Of a DNA stretch of 27,149 nt, positions 1-9,835 are shown in pieces. The position numbers and the translations under genes are program-made. Origin of the DNA: JALHTV01 sp049510055 (GTDB lineage Bacteria > Planctomycetota > Phycisphaerae > SM23-33); the NCBI GenBank assembly GCA_049510055.1, contig JBEKZI010000024.1:1-27149 (forward strand), in the 5' to 3' direction. The notes beneath the pieces were generated by a model that saw only the letters and a list, made by a program, of their open reading frames with translations, did not search any database and was not told the DNA's origin. Numbering within the stretch: the stretch's first letter is position 1; every line of letters begins with the position of its first letter.

Positions 1-2
1 GG

Positions 3-1502
3 CGAATCCGCACGTTGCTTTCCTACGGCTGCGGCATGACGGCGCTGTGGCTGTCGGCGGTGACCATTTTCACGTCGATCGCGGTGGTCGCCTCCGACAT
101 CTCGGGCAAGCAGGTCTTTCTGGTGGCCGCCAAACCGCTGGCCCGCTGGCAATACGTCCTGGGCCGCTGGCTGGGCATCGTGATGCTGGACGCCATGCTC
201 CTGGTCTGCGCCGCCGTGACCCTCTACGCCTTTGCGCAGTACCTGCGGGGCCAGCCGGCGCTGAACCCCTCCGACCGCCGTGCGGTGGAGACGGAGGTCT
301 TTGCCTCGCGCCGTCGCGTCTCGCCCGATCCGCCGGACGTCCGCCAGCGCGTGGAGCAGCGCATCGCGCGGCTCAAAGAAGAAGGCCGTTACGCCGATGC
401 CCTGGAGGCGTACAGGCTCCGCGCCAAGGGCGATGCATCCCTGGCGGAACAACTGCTCACGGAACAGATTCAGGGAGACGAAACCACGGCGGTCCAGTCG
501 GTGGGGGTGGGCGAGGGATTCCTGTGGCGGTTCAAGGACATTCACGTCGTCGGCGAGGAGATCGCCGGCCGGGGTAAGGTGACGGCGGTGAACCTCCAGG
601 CCGGGGCGCTCCGCATCCAGGCCGATCCGCGCCTGCTGGGCGGGATGGTCTATAGCGGCCCGATTCGCGTCGAGGGCATCGACGGCCAGGTGATCCGGCT
701 GGAGGGGGACTTCTTCGAGGTCCAGTTCCGTCCCGAGGACGCCCAGCGCAGCACCCTGACGGTCCTGAAGCCCGGCAGCGAGGTGGCGCTGGAGGTCGAT
801 CCGACCATCCAGGTGAGTTTCAAGGCCAATGCGGCCTATGTGTCGGCCGAGAGGATGCTGCCGGCCCTGTGGCAGGTGCTGAATCCTTCCACGGGCTTTT
901 TCTATCAGGAATTCCGCCGCGACCTGTACAACACGGTCCACACGCTCACCCTTTCCGCCCGCACGGTCGACACGCAAGGCCGGACGGAGATCCGCTACAT
1001 CAATCTGCCTTTCACCTCCACCGGCCAGGGCGCCAGCGTGACGATCCTGAACAGCGACGTGGGGGTGCTGTATCGCGTCGGCGGCTTCGAGGGGAACTTC
1101 ATTCGGGCGATGGCGCTGATTTTTCTCCAGTTGATGTTCCTGGCGGCCGGGGGCGTGTGCGTCGGCACGTTCCTGTCGTTTCCCGTGGCGTGCCTGGTGG
1201 TCTTTGCCGTGCTGCTGCTGAGCGTGGGCAAGGAGTTCCTCGCGACCGCCACCGCGATCAATCCCCTGATAGCCACCCCCGTCAGCCAGTACATCGGCCA
1301 CGACGCCATGAAGGTCATCCAGGTGCTCTTGCCGGACCTGTCCCACACCAACCCGTCGGGGTTCCTGGTGGACGGGATGCTCGTGGAGTGGAGTTATCTT
1401 GGCCGGGAGGCCGCCTCGACGATCGGCCTGCGCGGGGTGTTGGTGTTGGCCTTGGCGTGCCTGATCTTCTCCAAGCGCGAGCTGGCGAGGGTACAGGTGT
1501 AG
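3..1502 (+). CDS. ABC-2-type transporter permease (5' partial)
   Basis: The frame is open from the first full codon at 3, so the true start probably lies upstream; a TTG at 15 is the first possible start inside the window. The protein has an ABC-2 permease layout. Hydrophobic segments lie near residues 10-32 and 50-78, with the loop 'VAAKPLARWQYVLGRWLG' between them, which resembles the coupling region of NosY/ABC-2 permeases. A soluble insert of roughly 280 residues follows, then several membrane segments from about residue 365 to the end. Such proteins sit in the cytoplasmic membrane and pair with an ABC ATPase, which is presumably encoded upstream outside the window. The large extracytoplasmic insert is unusual for the family. 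The next gene starts 33 bases downstream on the same strand, suggesting one operon. Substrate unknown. Confidence 0.7.
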   Translation, partial: RIRTLLSYGCGMTALWLSAVTIFTSIAVVASDISGKQVFLVAAKPLARWQYVLGRWLGIVMLDAMLLVCAAVTLYAFAQYLRGQPALNPSDRRAVETEVFASRRRVSPDPPDVRQRVEQRIARLKEEGRYADALEAYRLRAKGDASLAEQLLTEQIQGDETTAVQSVGVGEGFLWRFKDIHVVGEEIAGRGKVTAVNLQAGALRIQADPRLLGGMVYSGPIRVEGIDGQVIRLEGDFFEVQFRPEDAQRSTLTVLKPGSEVALEVDPTIQVSFKANAAYVSAERMLPALWQVLNPSTGFFYQEFRRDLYNTVHTLTLSARTVDTQGRTEIRYINLPFTSTGQGASVTILNSDVGVLYRVGGFEGNFIRAMALIFLQLMFLAAGGVCVGTFLSFPVACLVVFAVLLLSVGKEFLATATAINPLIATPVSQYIGHDAMKVIQVLLPDLSHTNPSGFLVDGMLVEWSYLGREAASTIGLRGVLVLALACLIFSKRELARVQV

Positions 1503-1535
1503 CCGCACAAAACGGCGGGAGCCGTCACAAGAAAC

Positions 1536-3488
1536 ATGATTCAACGTCCGCGAATTATTCAGGTACTCTGGCTGCTGACGGCGGCGGGATTGCTGGCCGC
1601 GGCGGGACTGATCCTGCCACGCCTGGCCGGCCTGAACGCCGTCTACGAGGTGGGGCCGGCCGAATCCGTCGCGCGCACCCACCCGGAGGCGGCGCTGTTG
1701 ACCATCGCCCCCGGCGGGCTGCGGGCGCCGGTGGTGAACTACCTGTGGATCCGCGCCGAGAACCTCAAGGACGCCGGCCGATATTACGACGCCATGCAGC
1801 TGGCCGATTTGATCTGCGCCCTCCAGCCGCGGTTCCCGGGAGTCTGGTCGTTCCATGCCTGGAACATGGCCTGGAACATCTCCGTCGCCATGCACACGCC
1901 CGAGGAGCGGTGGCTGTGGGTGACCAACGGCATGCGCCTGCTGCGCGACAAGGGCATCCCGCTGAATCCCCGGGCGCTGCTGCTCTACAAGGACCTGGCC
2001 TGGATCTTCTACCAGAAAATAGGGAGCAACCTGGACGACATGCACATGGTGTACAAGCAGCGGTGGGTCGCCGAAATGCAGCACCTGCTGGGCGCACCGC
2101 CGCCGGGAGCGACCGCCGAGGTGATCGACGCCTTCCGCCCGATTGCCCAGGCCCCGCTGGACAAGACCACCGACCGCCAGGGACGCGACCTCATTCAGGA
2201 CGATCAGCTTCGGCTGCTGGAGGCGGACCCCAACGTGGCCGAGTATGTTCGGCTGCTGGAGGAACAAGGCATCCCCATCGACCGCAACTTGCTGGATGCC
2301 TATAATCGTTTCAGCCGCGAGCAGCCCGTCGAAATGGTCCGCATCCAGCCGCCGACGGTGTCCACGCCGCAGGACAAGGCTGTCTCGGCCCTGATCAACA
2401 ATCCTCAGTATGCCGCCGCCCGCGCCAAGCTGCTGGCCTTCGTCCGGGCGCAATTGCTGTGGAACGAGTACAAGATGGACCCCGCCTGGATGCTGGCGCT
2501 GATGGAAAAATATCAGGTGCCCATCGACTGGCGGCTGCCCTGGCCGCACGGGCTGTATTGGGCCAGCTACGGCCTGAAGGTCAGCAACGACACGCCCATC
2601 GAGGCGGTCAACTCGCTCAACACCGACCGCATCGCGCTGGGGTGCATGAAGGCGCTGGTGGCCGCCGGGCGCCTGACCTACCTGGAGAACCCCGACCGGC
2701 CCAATGAACCGTCGGTGGACTTCTGGGGCGATTGGCGCTACATCGACGCCGCGCAGCGGGAATATCTGGACACCATCGACGTCATCTGCAAGGCCGAGGG
2801 CGGCACCCCGTTCACCAAGAACATCTTGCGCGGGGGGCACATCAATTTCCTGATCCTGTCGTTCCAGATGCTCTACGTCCAGGGCCAGGTCGACCGGGCC
2901 GAGTACTACTTCGACTGGGTCAAGAAAACCTACGGCATGAAGAGCGACGAGTGGGATCAGCCCCTGGATGAATTCATCATCATGATGCTCAACAAGGACC
3001 GGAACCTCATCAGCGAAGAGGTGGCCCGCACCCAGTTGGCCGGGGCGCTGCAAATGGCCTACTACTTTTTGGCCGTGGACAACATGGACGCCTACAACCG
3101 CGACATGAAGTACGCGGCGCGGGTTTATGAGGTGTACCAGAAGAGCAACTTCGGCACCGAGTACGAGCGGCTCCACTTGCAGCCCTTCGAAGCCATCACC
3201 AGCCACATCGCCGCCGCGGTGCTGGTGGACCCGTACTGCGCGGGGTACTACCTTCCGCTGATGGGGCGCGTGCAGCTCTACTCGCGGCTGGACGACGCCA
3301 CGCGCGTGCTGGCGTATGACCGTCTGGTCGGTTCCCAGGTGCTCCAGGAGCAGTGCCGCGACGAAGGGCTGGACTTCAACAAGGCCTTCCCGCAACCGCC
3401 CGGCCTGGAGCAGTATCGCCAGCAGCAGCTCCAGAAACTGGCGCCCGGCCAGCCACCGCCCCCCAGGCCGCTGCCACCGCCAGGGTAA
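1536..3488 (+). CDS. Membrane-anchored protein of unknown function, TPR-like
   Basis: This 650-residue protein follows the ABC permease closely. A single hydrophobic segment at about residues 8-30 looks like an uncleaved signal anchor, so the bulk should be extracytoplasmic. The rest is rich in helices with Trp, Tyr and Ala, for example 'LWIRAENLKDAGRYYDAMQLADLI' is split by aromatic positions as in solenoid (TPR-like) repeats, but I could not define a regular repeat. The C-terminus is a short proline-rich tail. No catalytic motif is recognised. The ATG at 1536 is preceded only by a weak AAGAA purine run; GGGAG lies 14 bases upstream. The position suggests a partner of the transporter. Function is not assigned. 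Confidence 0.65.
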   Translation: MIQRPRIIQVLWLLTAAGLLAAAGLILPRLAGLNAVYEVGPAESVARTHPEAALLTIAPGGLRAPVVNYLWIRAENLKDAGRYYDAMQLADLICALQPRFPGVWSFHAWNMAWNISVAMHTPEERWLWVTNGMRLLRDKGIPLNPRALLLYKDLAWIFYQKIGSNLDDMHMVYKQRWVAEMQHLLGAPPPGATAEVIDAFRPIAQAPLDKTTDRQGRDLIQDDQLRLLEADPNVAEYVRLLEEQGIPIDRNLLDAYNRFSREQPVEMVRIQPPTVSTPQDKAVSALINNPQYAAARAKLLAFVRAQLLWNEYKMDPAWMLALMEKYQVPIDWRLPWPHGLYWASYGLKVSNDTPIEAVNSLNTDRIALGCMKALVAAGRLTYLENPDRPNEPSVDFWGDWRYIDAAQREYLDTIDVICKAEGGTPFTKNILRGGHINFLILSFQMLYVQGQVDRAEYYFDWVKKTYGMKSDEWDQPLDEFIIMMLNKDRNLISEEVARTQLAGALQMAYYFLAVDNMDAYNRDMKYAARVYEVYQKSNFGTEYERLHLQPFEAITSHIAAAVLVDPYCAGYYLPLMGRVQLYSRLDDATRVLAYDRLVGSQVLQEQCRDEGLDFNKAFPQPPGLEQYRQQQLQKLAPGQPPPPRPLPPPG

Positions 3489-3567
3489 CCAATAGCCGGT
3501 AGCCAGCACCCGATAGCCAATCGTTGGTAGTTACCGGCTACTGACTACGGACTACTAGCTACTTTTT

Positions 3568-4545
3568 TTAGTCCAGAATGGTGGACGTCTCGGCCGGCAG
3601 GTGGAGGCGTTCTCCGTGATCGCCGCAGAGGATCAAGCCTTCCAGGGGATCGATGTCCATGACCCTGCCGGCGTAGCGCCGCCCGCCGACCTGGACGGTG
3701 ATCCGCTGGTTCATCATGCCGCACCGCGCCAGCCAGGCGTTTCGCAGTTCCTCCAGGCGGCCGGCTTGAATCCGTCCCACCCAGGCGTCCAGGCGGCGCA
3801 GGACCGCGCGGATGACATCGATCCTCTCGACGATCAGGCCGGTCTGCTCGGCCAGGCTGGTGGCCGGGTGGGCCAGGCGCGACGGCGGCGGGGCGGCGTG
3901 GACGTTAATGCCGATGCCGATGACCACGGCCCGGCCGGCGGGGCAAGTGCTGAGCTCCACCAGGATGCCGGCGATCTTCTTACCGTCGGCCAGCACGTCG
4001 TTGGGCCACTTCAGCCGGCAGGACAGGTCGGCGATGTCGTCGATGCCTTCCGCCACGGCTAGACCCGCGGCGATGGTGACGGCCTCGTGGGCGAGGTTCG
4101 CCCCGTCGATCAGCAGGACGCTCATCAGGACGCCCGACCGCGGCGGGCTGGCCCATCGCCGCCCCAGCCGCCCCCGGCCGTGGCGCTGCGACTCGGCCAG
4201 GACCGCCAGACCGTCGGCGTTCTTCTGGCGGGCGGAGTGCCGCGCGACGTCATTGGTGGAACTCACCTCCCCGAAGCAAATCACGTTCCGCCCCACGCGC
4301 TGCGTCCCCAGGTCCTGCTCGATCAGGCTGGCGTCCAGGGCCGCGGGCCGCTGCAATCGCACGCCCTGGGGCGAAACGTCCAGCCTCTGGCCTTTTCGGC
4401 GCAGGGCCGCTAGCGCCTTGGTGACGGTCGCCTGGGGGGCGCCTGCGGCCGCGGCAAGCTCCACCATGGACACGAACCCCTCGCGGCGATCGTACAGCAG
4501 CCGCAGCAATCGGTCGGCGGCGGTCGGGCCGGTGTGAGTGGACAT
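3568..4545 (-). CDS. birA: Biotin--[acetyl-CoA-carboxylase] ligase BirA
   Basis: Cytoplasmic enzyme that makes biotinyl-AMP and transfers biotin to the carrier lysine of biotin-dependent carboxylases. The 325-residue product has an N-terminal winged-helix region (about 8-60), then the catalytic core with 'STND' near 96-99, the biotinyl-AMP loop GRGRLGRRW at 123-131 and KWPNDV at 179-184 followed by KIAGILVE. A small C-terminal SH3-like domain ends the protein. The DNA-binding domain implies a bifunctional ligase/repressor of the E. coli BirA kind, but no operator was identified here. The open frame extends further upstream, but the ATG at 4545 is preferred because AAGAGG lies about 8 bases before it and the product then begins directly with the HTH. 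It is the last gene of a minus-strand cluster, 34 bases after yjbQ. Confidence 0.93.
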   Translation of the reverse strand: MSTHTGPTAADRLLRLLYDRREGFVSMVELAAAAGAPQATVTKALAALRRKGQRLDVSPQGVRLQRPAALDASLIEQDLGTQRVGRNVICFGEVSSTNDVARHSARQKNADGLAVLAESQRHGRGRLGRRWASPPRSGVLMSVLLIDGANLAHEAVTIAAGLAVAEGIDDIADLSCRLKWPNDVLADGKKIAGILVELSTCPAGRAVVIGIGINVHAAPPPSRLAHPATSLAEQTGLIVERIDVIRAVLRRLDAWVGRIQAGRLEELRNAWLARCGMMNQRITVQVGGRRYAGRVMDIDPLEGLILCGDHGERLHLPAETSTILD

Positions 4546-4579
4546 GCACGTGCCTCTTGGGGTTGCCCCTGCCGGCTGC

Positions 4580-4996
4580 CTATTGCCCGGCCACGGTGAC
4601 CAGGAACGTTCGGCTGCGCGGGCCGTCAAATTCGCAGAAGTACACCGCCTGCCAGGTGCCCAGGACCATCTGCCCGCCGCGGATGGGCAGCGTCGTGCTG
4701 CATCCCACCAGCGAGCTTTTGACGTGGGCGGCGCTGTTGCCCTCGCCGTGCTGGTAGACGTCCAGGCGGTGGGGGATGGCCAGGTCCAGCGCGGCCAGGA
4801 TGTCGTGGACGACGTCGGGGTCGGCGTTCTCGTTGACGGTCACGCCGGCGGTGGTGTGGGGGACGAAAACGGTCGCCGTCCCTTCCGCCACGCCAGCCTT
4901 GGCGATAGCGCCGCGGACCTGGTCGGTGATGTCGAGCATCTCGTCGCGGCTGTGCGTGCGGATATCGAATCGTTGCGTGTGCATGGCCGTATCCAT
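4580..4996 (-). CDS. yjbQ: YjbQ/UPF0047 family protein
   Basis: Small cytoplasmic protein of about 138 residues, normal for the UPF0047 (YjbQ) family. Family marks seen are 'DITDQV' near the N-terminus, 'PHTTAGVTVNEN' with the conserved His, 'HVKSSLVG' and 'GTWQAVYFCEFDGPR' towards the C-terminus. Members form trimers and some have been reported to have weak thiamine-phosphate synthase activity; the physiological role is poorly known. An ATG at 4984 (MHTQRF) is an equally good start; neither ATG has a clear Shine-Dalgarno. It lies between the glycosyltransferase gene (46 bases upstream) and birA, and is probably co-transcribed with both. Confidence 0.88.
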   Translation of the reverse strand: MDTAMHTQRFDIRTHSRDEMLDITDQVRGAIAKAGVAEGTATVFVPHTTAGVTVNENADPDVVHDILAALDLAIPHRLDVYQHGEGNSAAHVKSSLVGCSTTLPIRGGQMVLGTWQAVYFCEFDGPRSRTFLVTVAGQ

Positions 4997-5042
4997 AGCG
5001 GATTGGGGCGGTTCAGGCAAGCGCACGGCCGCGGGCGGGGCG

Positions 5043-6698
5043 TCAACGCGATGGCGCCGAAGACGGCGCCGACTTGCGCGGAGCCAGGTACACCTCCGCC
5101 GCGGGGTAGCTTCGCCACAGTTCCATCGGCCCATAATTCTCAGCCAATTGCGGGCGGTGCTCCAGCACGCCGGCCAGGGTCTGCCCGGCAGGCACGACCA
5201 CCAACACGCGGCGGCAGTCGGCCTCCAAGTATGGCATGAAGTGGCGCTCGGCGGTGCTGAGGGTGGCCAGGTAATACGCCAGCGGCGGCCAGTCGGGTAC
5301 CTCATAGTTCCAGGCCATGCTGGTCCGCCCGTCGGCCATCGCCAGGCCGTCGGTGACGATGGTGCGGGCGTCGGGCAGGCAGCACTCCACCAGGACCGCT
5401 CGGCCAGGCCGGACCATGCGCCAGGCCGCCTGGGCCGAGGCCGCGGCCACGGCAAGCAGGAGCACAATCACAGCCGCCGTGCGCAGCCGCGCGGGACGGA
5501 ACAGGCCGGCCAGCTCCACCAGGCCGCAGGCGGCCACGGCCATCAGCAGCGGCAGGGCGAACAGCCAGACGCGGGCGAACGGCACCACGCGCTGGGCCAG
5601 CGACAATCCCGCCCACAACGCCGGCAGCAACAGCGGCAGCAGATAAAGCAGCCGCCGGCGGCGCAGGCCCGCGACCGTCGCCGCCACGAGGCCGATAGCC
5701 GCCAGGCCCCAGGCAAGCGGCGATGTATCGCGAGTCCAGTCGCCGATTGCCTCCGCCCCCACGCGCGGCAGGCCCGCGGCGGCCTCGGCGAAGGACCGGG
5801 ACGCCACGAACGGGTTGGCGGTCAAGGCGTACAGGCCGATGCCATACACAAACAGGGGAGATTGCCGGGCGGCGGCGTCCTCCTGCGTGGCCTCTAAGCC
5901 CGTGGCGCGGAAGACGGGCAGGTACAGGATGAATGCCATCGCGATGGCCGCAACCAGGGACGCCACTACCCGCCGCAGCGCCAATCGCCGCGCCGCCCAA
6001 TCCGCCGGGCTGACGAGGGCCGCCAGGACAATGGCGACCGCCAGGACGAGCATCGGATAGAGCATAATCGGGATGGTGAATAGCCCTAGCGCCGCCAGCA
6101 GCGTCCAGAGGACCCATGGGCCGACGGCTTGGGCGTTGCGACAGATCCGCACGGTCTGCCAGGCCATCAGCACCGTAAGCAGACAGACCAGGCCGTAGCC
6201 GCGGGCGTTGACCGAATAGTCCACCAGCACGGTGGAGCAGGCTGCCAAGGCCGCGGCCATCCAGCCCGCCACCCGCCGGCCGCTGGCGACCACCGCCAGG
6301 TGCCCCGTGGCCGGAACCAGCGCCACGCCGATCAGGAACGCCGGCATCCGCAGCACGGCGGGTGAGTCTCCGCCGAGCCGCGAGGCCAGGGCCACCAGCA
6401 GCGTGTGCAGGACGTGGTTATTCGGCGCCGAATAGATCAGGCACGCCGAAATCTCCCGCGGCCAGATGTACTCCAGGAATCCGTAGCTCTCGTCGTACCG
6501 CATCGGATGGTTCAGCCAGGCCGCCCGAATCGCCGCCCCCCCGGCCGTCAGAATCGCCAACCCCAGCAGATAAACCCACCGAGGCATGTCGCCGCCGGCA
6601 GCCGGCGGCGCCTCCAACGCCCAAGAAGGCGGACCGGTGGAAGAATCAGCCGACGACGTGATGTGAGAGGAACGCTCTTGTCCCTGCGGCTCGGCCAT
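5043..6698 (-). CDS. Polytopic membrane glycosyltransferase (GT-C / PMT_2-like)
   Basis: About 551 residues with a first membrane segment near 40-60, followed at 66-72 by 'MRYDESY', whose Asp-Glu pair occupies the position of the catalytic acidic motif in the first extracytoplasmic loop of GT-C enzymes (ArnT, protein O-mannosyltransferase). Around ten more hydrophobic segments follow, then a soluble C-terminal domain of about 130 residues. Such enzymes move a sugar from a polyprenyl-phosphate carrier to lipid or protein outside the membrane. The acceptor cannot be inferred. A GTG at 6731 would add 11 residues, and an ATG at 6587 would remove a hydrophilic 37-residue lead; none of the three has a strong ribosome site. 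First gene of the minus-strand cluster with yjbQ and birA. Confidence 0.72.
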   Translation of the reverse strand: MAEPQGQERSSHITSSADSSTGPPSWALEAPPAAGGDMPRWVYLLGLAILTAGGAAIRAAWLNHPMRYDESYGFLEYIWPREISACLIYSAPNNHVLHTLLVALASRLGGDSPAVLRMPAFLIGVALVPATGHLAVVASGRRVAGWMAAALAACSTVLVDYSVNARGYGLVCLLTVLMAWQTVRICRNAQAVGPWVLWTLLAALGLFTIPIMLYPMLVLAVAIVLAALVSPADWAARRLALRRVVASLVAAIAMAFILYLPVFRATGLEATQEDAAARQSPLFVYGIGLYALTANPFVASRSFAEAAAGLPRVGAEAIGDWTRDTSPLAWGLAAIGLVAATVAGLRRRRLLYLLPLLLPALWAGLSLAQRVVPFARVWLFALPLLMAVAACGLVELAGLFRPARLRTAAVIVLLLAVAAASAQAAWRMVRPGRAVLVECCLPDARTIVTDGLAMADGRTSMAWNYEVPDWPPLAYYLATLSTAERHFMPYLEADCRRVLVVVPAGQTLAGVLEHRPQLAENYGPMELWRSYPAAEVYLAPRKSAPSSAPSR

Positions 6699-6754
6699 GC
6701 CCGGCAGTTCTAACCCACCCGCTGCCGCCACGGCAAGCCCCGCCTGACGCCGTT

Positions 6755-6796
6755 AAAAAGTAGTAGGGCGGATAACTCATTATCCGCCCTACTACA
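6755..6796 (-). terminator. Intrinsic terminator of the groESL operon
   Basis: A perfect inverted repeat with 16-base arms (6760-6775 and 6780-6795, loop of four bases) lies just after the groEL stop. Read on the minus strand, the stem is followed immediately by TTTTT. This is a classic rho-independent terminator placed between groEL and the glycosyltransferase gene. Confidence 0.85.
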
Positions 6797-6824
6797 CTTT
6801 GCCGTTCGCACTCCGACCTGTCGT

Positions 6825-8456
<1,632 letters not shown>

Positions 8457-8574
8457 GGTTTATCTACTCCTGGGTAATGGGTTTTTTTCGGTTGGTTGGT
8501 TGAAGGTTGCCTGCTTTCGCCGTCCCGTGGAACGCAGGGGAGGGCGGATGATTTTTTTGTCAAAAAGAGTTCGG

Positions 8575-8877
8575 TCAGTCCAGGATGGCCAGGATTTCCG
8601 ACTCGTCCATCAGGACGTATTCCTCGCCGTCGATTTTGATTTCGCTGCCGGCGTAGCTGGCGAACAGGACCTTGTCGCCTTTTTTGACCTGGAAGGCCGC
8701 CCGCTTGCCGTCTTTCAGCAGCTTGCCGTCGCCGACGGCCAGGACGACGCCCTTTTGGGGCTTTTCCTTGGCGGTGTCCGGCAGGACGATGCCGCCTTTG
8801 GTCTTTTCCTCGGCCTCCAGGCGCTTCAGGAGGACTTTTTCGCCCAGGGGACGGATCTTCGGTGCAGCCTTGGCCAT
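8575..8877 (-). CDS. groES: Co-chaperonin GroES (10 kDa)
   Basis: 100-residue lid subunit of the GroEL chamber. The mobile loop 'EKTKGGIVLPDTAKEKPQ' with its IVL hydrophobic triplet, which docks on GroEL, is intact, followed by 'GVVLAVGDGK' and a C-terminal 'DESEILAILD'. The ATG at 8877 is preceded by AAAGGAG at ideal spacing. It sits 60 bases downstream of a receiver-like gene and 118 bases upstream of groEL, and all three probably share a transcript. Confidence 0.97.
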   Translation of the reverse strand: MAKAAPKIRPLGEKVLLKRLEAEEKTKGGIVLPDTAKEKPQKGVVLAVGDGKLLKDGKRAAFQVKKGDKVLFASYAGSEIKIDGEEYVLMDESEILAILD

Positions 8878-8937
8878 GTTGCGACTCCTTTTTTTTCTTT
8901 CGCTTAGTGTTCTTTGCGGCTTGGTGATTTTTTGTGA

Positions 8938-9384
8938 TTAAGGTTCCACGTCCCCCTGGCGCAGCATCTGGTCCAGGTGGATCATCATGCGGTGAATCTG
9001 CCGCAGCAATTCTTCCAGCGCCAGCGGGCGGGTGACCACGCTGAAGGCCGTCAGACGAAGCGCCTCTTGCAGCAATCGCCGGTCGCTGCGGCTGGTCACG
9101 ACGACCACCGGCAGCACGGCGTTCACCCGCCGGATCATCCGCAGCAGGTGGATGACGTCCATCGACCAGCGGGCGGCCTCGTCCAGCACGGCGGCATCCG
9201 CCACGCCCGACTGCACGACCTGGAGCAACTGGCGGTCGCTGTCCACCGGGTAGGTCGTCAGGTACTCCGGCCCCACGATCTGGCGCAGCGACGGCAGCCA
9301 CGTCTCGGCCTCGCCGCTGACCACGAGGTTGAACGGCCCTTTGGCCCTTTGTTGGTACGCCGTCGCTACCATCTGACTGCTCAC
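8938..9384 (-). CDS. Degenerate response-regulator receiver-like protein
   Basis: 148-residue protein resembling a CheY-type receiver domain. 'DAAVLDEAARW' carries an Asp at the usual phosphorylation strand, 'LPVVVVTSRSD' matches strand 4 with its Thr/Ser, and 'FSVVTRPLALEEL' matches strand 5, where the invariant Lys before Pro is replaced by Arg. The N-terminal acidic pair is not evident. It may therefore be a pseudo-receiver that cannot be phosphorylated normally. There is no output domain. The GTG at 9384 is preceded by GGTAGG; an ATG at 9372 is an alternative. It heads the groES-groEL cluster. Confidence 0.65.
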   Translation of the reverse strand: MSSQMVATAYQQRAKGPFNLVVSGEAETWLPSLRQIVGPEYLTTYPVDSDRQLLQVVQSGVADAAVLDEAARWSMDVIHLLRMIRRVNAVLPVVVVTSRSDRRLLQEALRLTAFSVVTRPLALEELLRQIHRMMIHLDQMLRQGDVEP

Positions 9385-9387
9385 ATT

Positions 9388-9407
9388 TGCCTACCGGCAG
9401 GCAGGTC
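9388..9407. repeat. Truncated copy of the AGGCAGG palindromic repeat
   Basis: On the minus strand GACCTGCCT, a GCCGGT loop, then AGGCA, breaking off before the final GGTC of the intact copy at 26914-26937. It lies just upstream of the receiver gene, and its GGTAGG supplies that gene's likely ribosome site. Confidence 0.6.
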
Positions 9408-9422
9408 CCAGTGGCCTTACGT

Positions 9423-9458
9423 CATCTTGTCCGGCCCCCTCTGGGCCAGACCAAGATG
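9423..9458. repeat. Long imperfect stem-loop upstream of the receiver-groESL cluster
   Basis: Arms CATCTTG (9423-9429) and CAAGATG (9452-9458) enclose a second paired block GGCCC/GGGCC with one mismatch and one bulge. It would fall in the 5' untranslated region of the minus-strand receiver-groES-groEL transcript, about 40 bases before the GTG. It could be a regulatory hairpin or a short repeat. The rest of 9385-9642 holds an AT-rich patch (about 9500-9560), a likely promoter zone, but no hexamer pair was convincing on the minus strand. Confidence 0.45.
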
Positions 9459-9642
9459 GAGAGCCACCTGCTGGAAAAGAAAGCAAGCATGGTGCCAGGA
9501 TTTATAATTGATTGTAAAATATATACTTATGAAATATCTCGGCCGTTATTTCTCGGCCTAAAAACTGCCGTAGCTGTCTTAACTCATTGCTAGGTCTGCT
9601 CTATTGGCAGTCATGCTCCCTTGTGATTTGGAGTAGATCGCA

Positions 9643-9672
9643 TTGACAGTCCCCCGGATCATCGCGTATAGT
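9643..9672 (+). promoter_or_regulatory. Sigma70-like promoter of the fluoride-riboswitch operon
   Basis: A perfect TTGACA at 9643-9648, an 18-base spacer, and TATAGT at 9667-9672. Transcription would start near 9679, just before the riboswitch aptamer. Confidence 0.8.
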
Positions 9673-9680
9673 TTCTTGCG

Positions 9681-9787
9681 AAGGCGATGGAGTCCGCCCT
9701 GCCTGGTAGGCAAAACCGCCGCGAAGATTCACGAAAAGATTCGCAAGGCTGATGGCTCCTGTTCGGTAGCGGACAGGGGCTGTTTTC
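9681..9787 (+). promoter_or_regulatory. Fluoride riboswitch (crcB motif) with overlapping terminator
   Basis: The aptamer shows the crcB-motif landmarks. P1 is GGCG (9683-9686) with CGCC (9695-9698). The pseudoknot stem pairs GGAGTC (9689-9694) with GGCTCC (9754-9759). A lower helix pairs GCC-GCGAA (9718-9725) with TTCGC-AA-GGC (9740-9749), and the conserved 'CTGATGGCTCCT' follows. The 3' pseudoknot strand is also the start of a 10-bp hairpin (9755-9764 with 9771-9780) followed by TGTTTTCTTT, an intrinsic terminator. Fluoride binding should hold the pseudoknot, block the terminator and switch on the downstream antiporter. Family assignment rests on known consensus; the overlap is seen directly. 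Confidence 0.9.
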
Positions 9788-9835
9788 TTTCCCGGCCACC
9801 TGCCGCTTGAAACACAACCGAAAGGAGCGGCGGCG

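Noticed and set aside
3489..3567. Terminator or repeat between the unknown protein and birA
   Set aside because: AGCCGGTA and TACCGGCT can pair at a distance and a T-run is present near 3563, but the stem is not next to the T-run. Low-complexity TAGCC-like sequence only.
8457..8574. Riboswitch-like purine motifs in the groES-groEL gap
   Set aside because: Short GGGACGGCGAAAGC resembles part of the c-di-GMP aptamer core but the paired partners are missing; probably chance.
8878..9642. CIRCE operator for groESL
   Set aside because: No TTAGCACTC/GAGTGCTAA inverted repeat is present on either strand in the upstream region.
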